A stretch of DNA of 64,000 nucleotides from Ulva prolifera. Taxonomy: Eukaryota; Chlorophyta; Ulvophyceae; Ulvales; Ulvaceae. Positions within the stretch are counted from its first letter, which is position 1, and each line of letters starts with the position of its first letter. The position numbers and the translations under genes were made by a program. The notes under the pieces are model-generated. The model was not told the DNA's origin. It did no database searches and saw only the letters and a program-made list of their open reading frames with translations. The stretch lies in contig CM041197.1 in assembly GCA_023078555.1 (NCBI GenBank), positions 4,857,810 to 4,921,809 of the forward strand, in the 5' to 3' direction. Of the stretch, positions 58,758 to 64,000 are shown piece by piece.

Positions 58758-59842
58758 AATGTGTTACAAGGACAAAGGCAGCAAGGCGGGCAGCACCGTG
58801 AAAGAAGCAAACAGACGAAGCAAACACACAGACACCCTCGCACGCGACACCCACCACGCCCAAAAAAAACCCACCACCGGCGCAGCAAAAGACACAGATC
58901 CGCAGACCGCCAAGCACACACCCACACACCCACAAACCCAAACCCACACACGCACGCACAGACCCCACGGCCGACACACAACATCACAACCACCAACACC
59001 ACAACGCCCGCCGCCGTGCGGCAGGGCCAAACCCAACACACTGCTGCCTGCCGCCCATCATGGCCGCCCGATTGCCGGGGGCCGCCCTAGCCCCAAGACC
59101 CACCCCCACCCCACCGAGCCACAGCACACCACGCCAGCCCGGCACACCGCCGCGCAGCCTCGCCAGCCCACGCCGCACCGTACCCAGGACAATGCATCGC
59201 CCAAGCCGTCTCCGCAGTCCCTGCACATGCCAACGAAGGCATCCCGCACACTCATCGGACCCGGTCTAGCTGGAGTCAGAGGCCACAGGTCGGTGGCGTC
59301 AAGCGGACGGGGCGCCCGAGGGGCACCCCACCGCTCAGGCCGGATGGCCTGTAAGCGGCGAGAGGTCATCAGACGGGACTGTGAGTCCCGCCAAAACTGC
59401 CTTGCCCGCGTGACGTGCCATCAGCGGAGCTGCGGCGCGCACCTGGCGCGCCACTGCACGACAGAGCGTCGTCGAGAGATCGCGCATTGCGTTCTCCAGG
59501 AAACACCGCCGAGAGGCCGCGCCAGACCCGGCAGCCACATCAGCAAGCCTGTTGAGGAATGCAAAGGCGGCCGGGCAAACACGGCCGTACGTCTCATGCG
59601 TCAGCGGGACCAGCGTGAACGCGCCCGCCCCGGCCCGGCCGTACTTTTCGCGTTTGCGCCGGTCGGCGGCCTCTGCCGAGGCACCGTCACGGAGCGCCGC
59701 GGCGCTGACGTTCGAGGAAGCCAGCGGGTGGGTGACGCACACGTCGCCGATGACCGGCGCGCCCGGGAAGAACGCGAGGATGTCGCCCCGCTGTGCGGGT
59801 CTGCGGGCCCGCAGATCTAGACCCGCACAGCGGGGCGACATC
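58758..59842 (-). mobile_element. LINE family 1, truncated copy in intron 6 of gene D
   Basis: It is about 1.1 kb long and closely matches 5193-6277. The minus-strand C-terminal coding part (GDVCVTHPLAS, EKYGRAGAG, PVCPAAF-like VCPAAFAFLNR) stops at about 59335. A CA/GT-rich 3' UTR follows, ending CTTTGTCCTTGTAACA. Its inner end carries an inverted duplication (59780-59803 against 59819-59842). Long plus-strand frames here are shadows. Confidence 0.8.
59780..59842. repeat. Inverted duplication at the LINE 5' end
   Basis: GATGTCGCCCCGCTGTGCGG at 59780 reappears as its reverse complement up to 59842, around a 15-bp spacer holding GGGCCC and AGATCT. Such structures are known from LINE insertions with 5' inversion (twin priming). 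Confidence 0.85.
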
Positions 59843-62271
59843 CCGGGACCGGGGCACAGCGCAAATGTGCATGTGCCCCGCGAGACCCGTGCTATTTGCC
59901 CTCATGATGAGTGATTACTCGCACCCTCAGGCAGCTCTGGACCCATGTGTGTGTGTGTGTGTGTACGGACGTGATGTCTGCCACTCCGTTCGGCCTTCAT
60001 CATCTGTCTGTTGGGGTGACGCTGTGGTCGCACAAACAACCCCATATGTCACCAGCCGGACCCCCTCAGCCACGCTTGCACGCTGCAGATGATAGAGCGC
60101 CAGAATCTGATTGGCAAGCATGGTGGGTGCGGTCAGGCGAAGGGACCTTTTTGAGCGAACTGGGCATATCATGTGGATTGTCCTGTTGTCAGAAGAGGAT
60201 TGAGCTGTGCAGCCTAGGAAACATCACATGCCTTTACTGTGCTTGTACTAGTACGTACTAGTATACTGTTTGCAGCCTATTCACTGGGTGTGGTATGCAG
60301 GACCAACAAGCGGCTGCGGGTAGATGAGCCAAGCTCATGGAGGCAGGAGGCACGCAACTGAGGCGCCACGTGACACCGTTCCGCCACGTGGCACCGTTCC
60401 CGCTCACCACACGTGCACCCAAAAAAAATTTAAAAATCAGCACACGGCGCAAAGGTGCCACAGTGCAGTGCGGAACCCTGCAGGACAGCTAGCTGTCTGT
60501 ATCTGCGGCAACTCTCAGCACATCAGCCGCAGCCTACCACACTGCAGCTGTGTCTCATGATCAGCCACGGACGTCTGGCTGCAATGGTCCAGGGGCGCCG
60601 GCCTTCAAGCCAGTTCACATATGCCGCCGAGGATGGCGCTCCGTCGCCACGAAGCCGCAGGTGTCTGCGGCCGCGTACGGGCTATGAAAGCTCAGCGGCC
60701 CCGGCCCAACTGTCTGCCTAGGCCTGTGACAGCCCAGGGAGCTTCAAAGGCACTCCCCGCACTGTGATGCAGCCTGTGCAGCTTGTTGTGCACCCTACTA
60801 CTAGTGCTCACTGTCTGTGACTGAGATGTCCGGGGACACGGCAAGCAGTAGTGCCGCTCAGCACACATTGCAGACAGCTATGCATGAATGTGCAGCTTGC
60901 GGGTTCCAGTGTGTTTGTGAACCCCGGCTTGTTCATGCATTAGCTCCCACTGGCAGCGGGTCACGTGCATGGCAAAATGTGATCTAAGTCGTGGTACCAG
61001 TCCACAGATCACGATCGTACCACATCCGGCACTGCCCTGAGCAGCCACGTTCAGTACTAGTATTTTCGTTTTCCATCTGTAGACTTTTTTTGAATCTCCT
61101 GTCGAGGAAGCCAACTTGGTTCGTCTTGGGGTTGCTGGACAAGTATAGTGCATATGCAGATAATGCATGTGTTCGTTGCATTGTCATGGCTGGGACTGGA
61201 CATTGATCTTGCGATCGGCTCGGTGTATCGTTTTCAGTCTGCAACTGCGCAGCATGCGGGCAGCGTAGTACAAGCTATAGTGTGGTGCCGGTGTTGGACC
61301 TTTCAGCGTCCTTGGGTCACCGTCACTGTGAACCTAGTTATAATAGGTAGTAATTACGGCATAGTGTAGCGCCATATAGGGGGGTTGAGCTTTCATTTGT
61401 GACCATTGAGAGCATCCGTTGAGCGTGCCGGACGTCTGACGCGGCGTTTGTTGTGGCCAGCAGCAATCTTTCGAGATGATGGAGTTTCAGACGAACCATG
61501 GTGAGGTGCAGGCTGGGCACCATGTAGGTCCAGCGAGAATTTGCGCGTTGTATGCCATGTGGCCTGGACAAAATGATGGCATATGCATAGACCAGAGTTA
61601 GAATCTCAGTACCCAGATGACTCACAGGACTTGCAGTTGTGTCCATGTTCGAACGAGATCTGCCATAGCTAGATCGTTTACGGCACGCGCAAGGTACATT
61701 CCAGATCAGTAGAATTTCACCGAGAGAGCACAGTGTAACTGCGCAGCCACGACATCTGACGCCACGGTATCTGATGCCCATGCTGCTGCATCATAGGGCG
61801 CGCATGTTGCAATGCGCCAGCTACATGCATGTACCGTCTTTGCCCTTCAAGTTAATGCACATGTGCAGTAGTGCACCCTAGGGCGGCGGGACCGGCCCGG
61901 CCCCAGGGACCTCATGCCCTGCTGCAGTTGGAGGCATGTAAACATGACAACATGTAGCCATCGAATGCCGAGTCGATCATTCGCTGCTTTGTTGTGTTGA
62001 CGTGTGCTGAAAAGTTACTAGAACTGTCACACGGTGTTGCTGCAGAGACACTGCAAGTTGGAGCGTGGATGCTGCTTCCTTTACAACCAATGGCAAAGTG
62101 TATTCAATTTAACCATGAACTGAAAAAGCTGCCGATATATCACATCGATGGAGCTCCCGATAAAGCGCATTCACAAGAAGCCGATAGAGACTTTCTAGCC
62201 CTGCTGGCCAAATTAAGTTACCTGCGGCATGCATATGTGACGAGTAGGCGCGACGTGGTGTATGTATGTAG
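59843..62271. other. Intergenic DNA right of gene D
   Basis: No exon is supported. A (TG)n tract lies at 59947-59962. A plus frame at 61994-62270 (ELSHGVAAETLQVGAW, KKLPIYHIDGAPDKAHSQ) is open and coding-like but unrecognised. Confidence 0.4.
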
Positions 62272-62365
62272 TTACAAAGGACAGAGGCCGGGCAGCGAGC
62301 CATCGCTAGGAATTCACACGCATATCCACTCACGCAGTCATGGCACTAGGCCGGGCACGAGCACG
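62272..62365 (-). mobile_element. LINE family 2, 3' tail
   Basis: The reverse complement matches 9705-9795, including the terminus CTGTCCTTTGTAAC. Here the tail is followed by TACATACATACA instead of TA repeats. Confidence 0.8.
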
Positions 62366-62504
62366 ACCCTGGCACCATGGATAGACCCTGGCACCATGCG
62401 AGCTCTAGCGGCAGACACACAGAACACCAGAAAACAAGAAAGCGCGGAAAAATCTGCTATCGCCGCCTGCGGCCACGCTGCACCGTCTGGAAACCATCGT
62501 CATC

Positions 62505-64000
62505 TGTATGTATGTATGTATGCATGATTACATAGCCGTATCCATTTGGACATTGACAACTCCGAAATCCGGGACCGAAAGAGGCATCCAAGCAACATGC
62601 TGCCGCAAACTCTGACTTGCGCCACAGAATGCAACAACACGAGCCAATTCACCGAGAGGGGACGGGCGATTTGCAACACCCGACACCCCAGCATCACCAC
62701 CAACACCATCAACACCGACAATAAGCACAACCGCTACATCAGACCACGAAACACCAGAGGCACTGTCATAAGGACCTGGCCGTGCGAGCAACTGCCGCAC
62801 CAAAACCGCAACGGCGGAGACATGCCGATCACGATGTGCCACTGGGACAGGTGGCAGAACTGCCCCGATGGGTGCACGTGCGATGTAGGATGTGAAGACA
62901 TCAGCAGCACGTGAATATTCCAAATGCTTTTCACTACGGTGCCTACACAAGAAAGGAGACAGACCCGAACGAGCAGACATTAGCACACGCACAAGACCGG
63001 GCTCAACGGAGTCCATAAACGGGGCTAGTGACCCTAGTTCGTGTGTTATCACACCACGCAACCACTCTCCAGTGACCTTATTGTCGCGACCACGCTTCTC
63101 AAATCGTTGTTCAAGGTATGCCAACCACATGACAGCCACGACCTTCTCACGGGTAAGATTTGAGTACGTGATTGTGAGAGGGCTTTGTTTGGACGGCTGA
63201 TCATGCATGCCGAGACGTTTGGACACCCTGGGTGGCCCACGTCGGCGGCGATGCTCAGGCTCGGGTGGAGCCTGTAAGGCAAGTCTGATGTGTGCATATC
63301 GTTTCAGTTCTGCCGCAATGGCCGTGATGCGGGAATGAAAGTCCCCGCCCACCCCCGGCCCCCGTTGAGAGTGACCCCGAATCGCGGTGGATTCCACCGC
63401 AACCGGGAATCGCTCCGCCCCCATGTGTGTCAGCTTTGCGTACCAGCAAAGTTTAGCTGCCTTGATCATTGAGCTCACAGGCAGGAGGCCCGTGTCGGAA
63501 AAAAGAATCTCCTCCCTGCAATCGAACTGGTGCAGACCAAACACCATGCGGATTGCCTTTTTACAGATGGTATCAAGTTTGTCGAGTTCAGTTTTTGGGC
63601 CAATCCATACCTCAGCCCCATACAAAGCAGGAGTATATATGAACGCATAAACAAGGCGGAGCCGGGCGGTCACCGGGAGGTAGTGGCAACGCAGCACTGG
63701 CCGCCACGCGCCAAGTGCCTTGTTCATCTTTGCGCGTACATGATGCATATGTTCAGACCAAGAGCCATTTGACTGGAAGAAAACACCCAAGTATTTGTAG
63801 GTGTGAACAGTCTCCAACTGCGACCCCCGCAGCTGGAAGACAACTGGTGCGCCGCCCTGCGGCTGATTGAACACCATAGTTTTAGACTTCAACACACGGT
63901 GTGCAAAAGCCAAGTCGTCTTGTTGGCATGTGCAGAGCAAATGCGAACCGGGTTTGCACCTCGTTCACGCAAACGAGTAGAGCGGCATCCTTCAGACATG
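62505..64000 (-). mobile_element. LINE family 3: C-terminal half of reverse transcriptase polyprotein, 5' end outside window
   Basis: On minus, one open frame runs from about 63940 to the stop at 62528. It holds the end of the RT palm/thumb (VLKSKTMVF, YKYLGVFFQSNGSW, LRLVYAFIYTPALYGAEVW) and a long C-terminal part with no recognised nuclease. The stop is followed directly by GTAAT and a (CATA)n tail at 62505-62528. At the window edge, another frame reads KDAALLV where the RT catalytic box would be expected, so a frameshift lies at about 63900-63990 and the copy is probably dead. Confidence 0.78.

Noticed and set aside
58708..59820. 370-codon plus-strand open frame, Pro/Thr/His-rich
   Set aside because: It is antisense to a LINE fragment; the low-complexity peptide comes from the GT-rich 3' UTR.
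60089..60157. Candidate last exon of gene D (starts MIERQNLIGK)
   Set aside because: It has a fair acceptor and phase, but the peptide does not resemble the C-terminal exons of A-C beyond chance.

Overview
This window looks like nuclear DNA from a eukaryote, most likely a green alga (chlorophyte). The genes are split by many introns, and the 5' splice sites are predominantly GTGCG-type with GCAG acceptors. There are long dinucleotide tracts, a 172-bp satellite, poly(A)-less LINE tails ending in CTTGTAAC, hAT- and Mutator-type MITEs, and a Tnp2-type (EnSpm/CACTA or KDZ-like) DNA transposon. Taxon is inference from these hallmarks; no rRNA or organelle marker is present. There are no operons, ribosome binding sites or CRISPR arrays, and I recognised no tRNA or rRNA gene.

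Backbone. The plus strand carries a tandem array of four paralogous genes, called A to D here: A <1-4154, B 10049-21215, C about 26345-40490, D 54046-58705. Each has the same exon set and the same intron phases. They encode predicted secreted proteins with a beta-helix-like repeat pattern. B is the only copy whose whole reading frame is visible and intact (seven exons, 523 aa). A runs off the left edge. C has intact exons 2-7 but a broken signal-peptide exon. D has a frame conflict in exon 1, and its last exon is not recognised beyond a LINE insertion. The intergenic DNA after A and after B is also paralogous, so the unit of duplication was about 16-17 kb.

Between C and D, on the minus strand, lies a complete seven-exon gene (43088-47561) for a class 3 lipase with an N-terminal C2 domain and a transit-peptide-like leader. 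A small duplicated gene of unknown function flanks it on both sides. One copy has open terminal exons (41891-42533); the other is frameshifted (51344-51833).

Mobile DNA. Intron 1 of gene C holds a transposon with two divergent, apparently intact genes: a 1280-aa Tnp2-type transposase on minus (28357-32831) and a 680-aa coiled-coil companion on plus (33212-35816). A 34-bp perfect palindrome lies between them. Nearby are 344-bp tandem repeats cut by a 100-N assembly gap. LINE 3' fragments are at 5193-6277, 8130-8410, 8996-9020, 9490-9795, 9946-9994, 58758-59842, 62272-62365 and 62505-64000. One 102-bp hAT-type MITE family occurs three times, and one copy has duplicated the splice acceptor of gene A. 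A 172-bp satellite of 8 full units fills part of intron 2 of gene B.

The exon models were built by aligning the paralogs with each other and by joining GT/AG sites that keep phase. Every complete model sums to a multiple of three. Functional names rest on motif recognition only.
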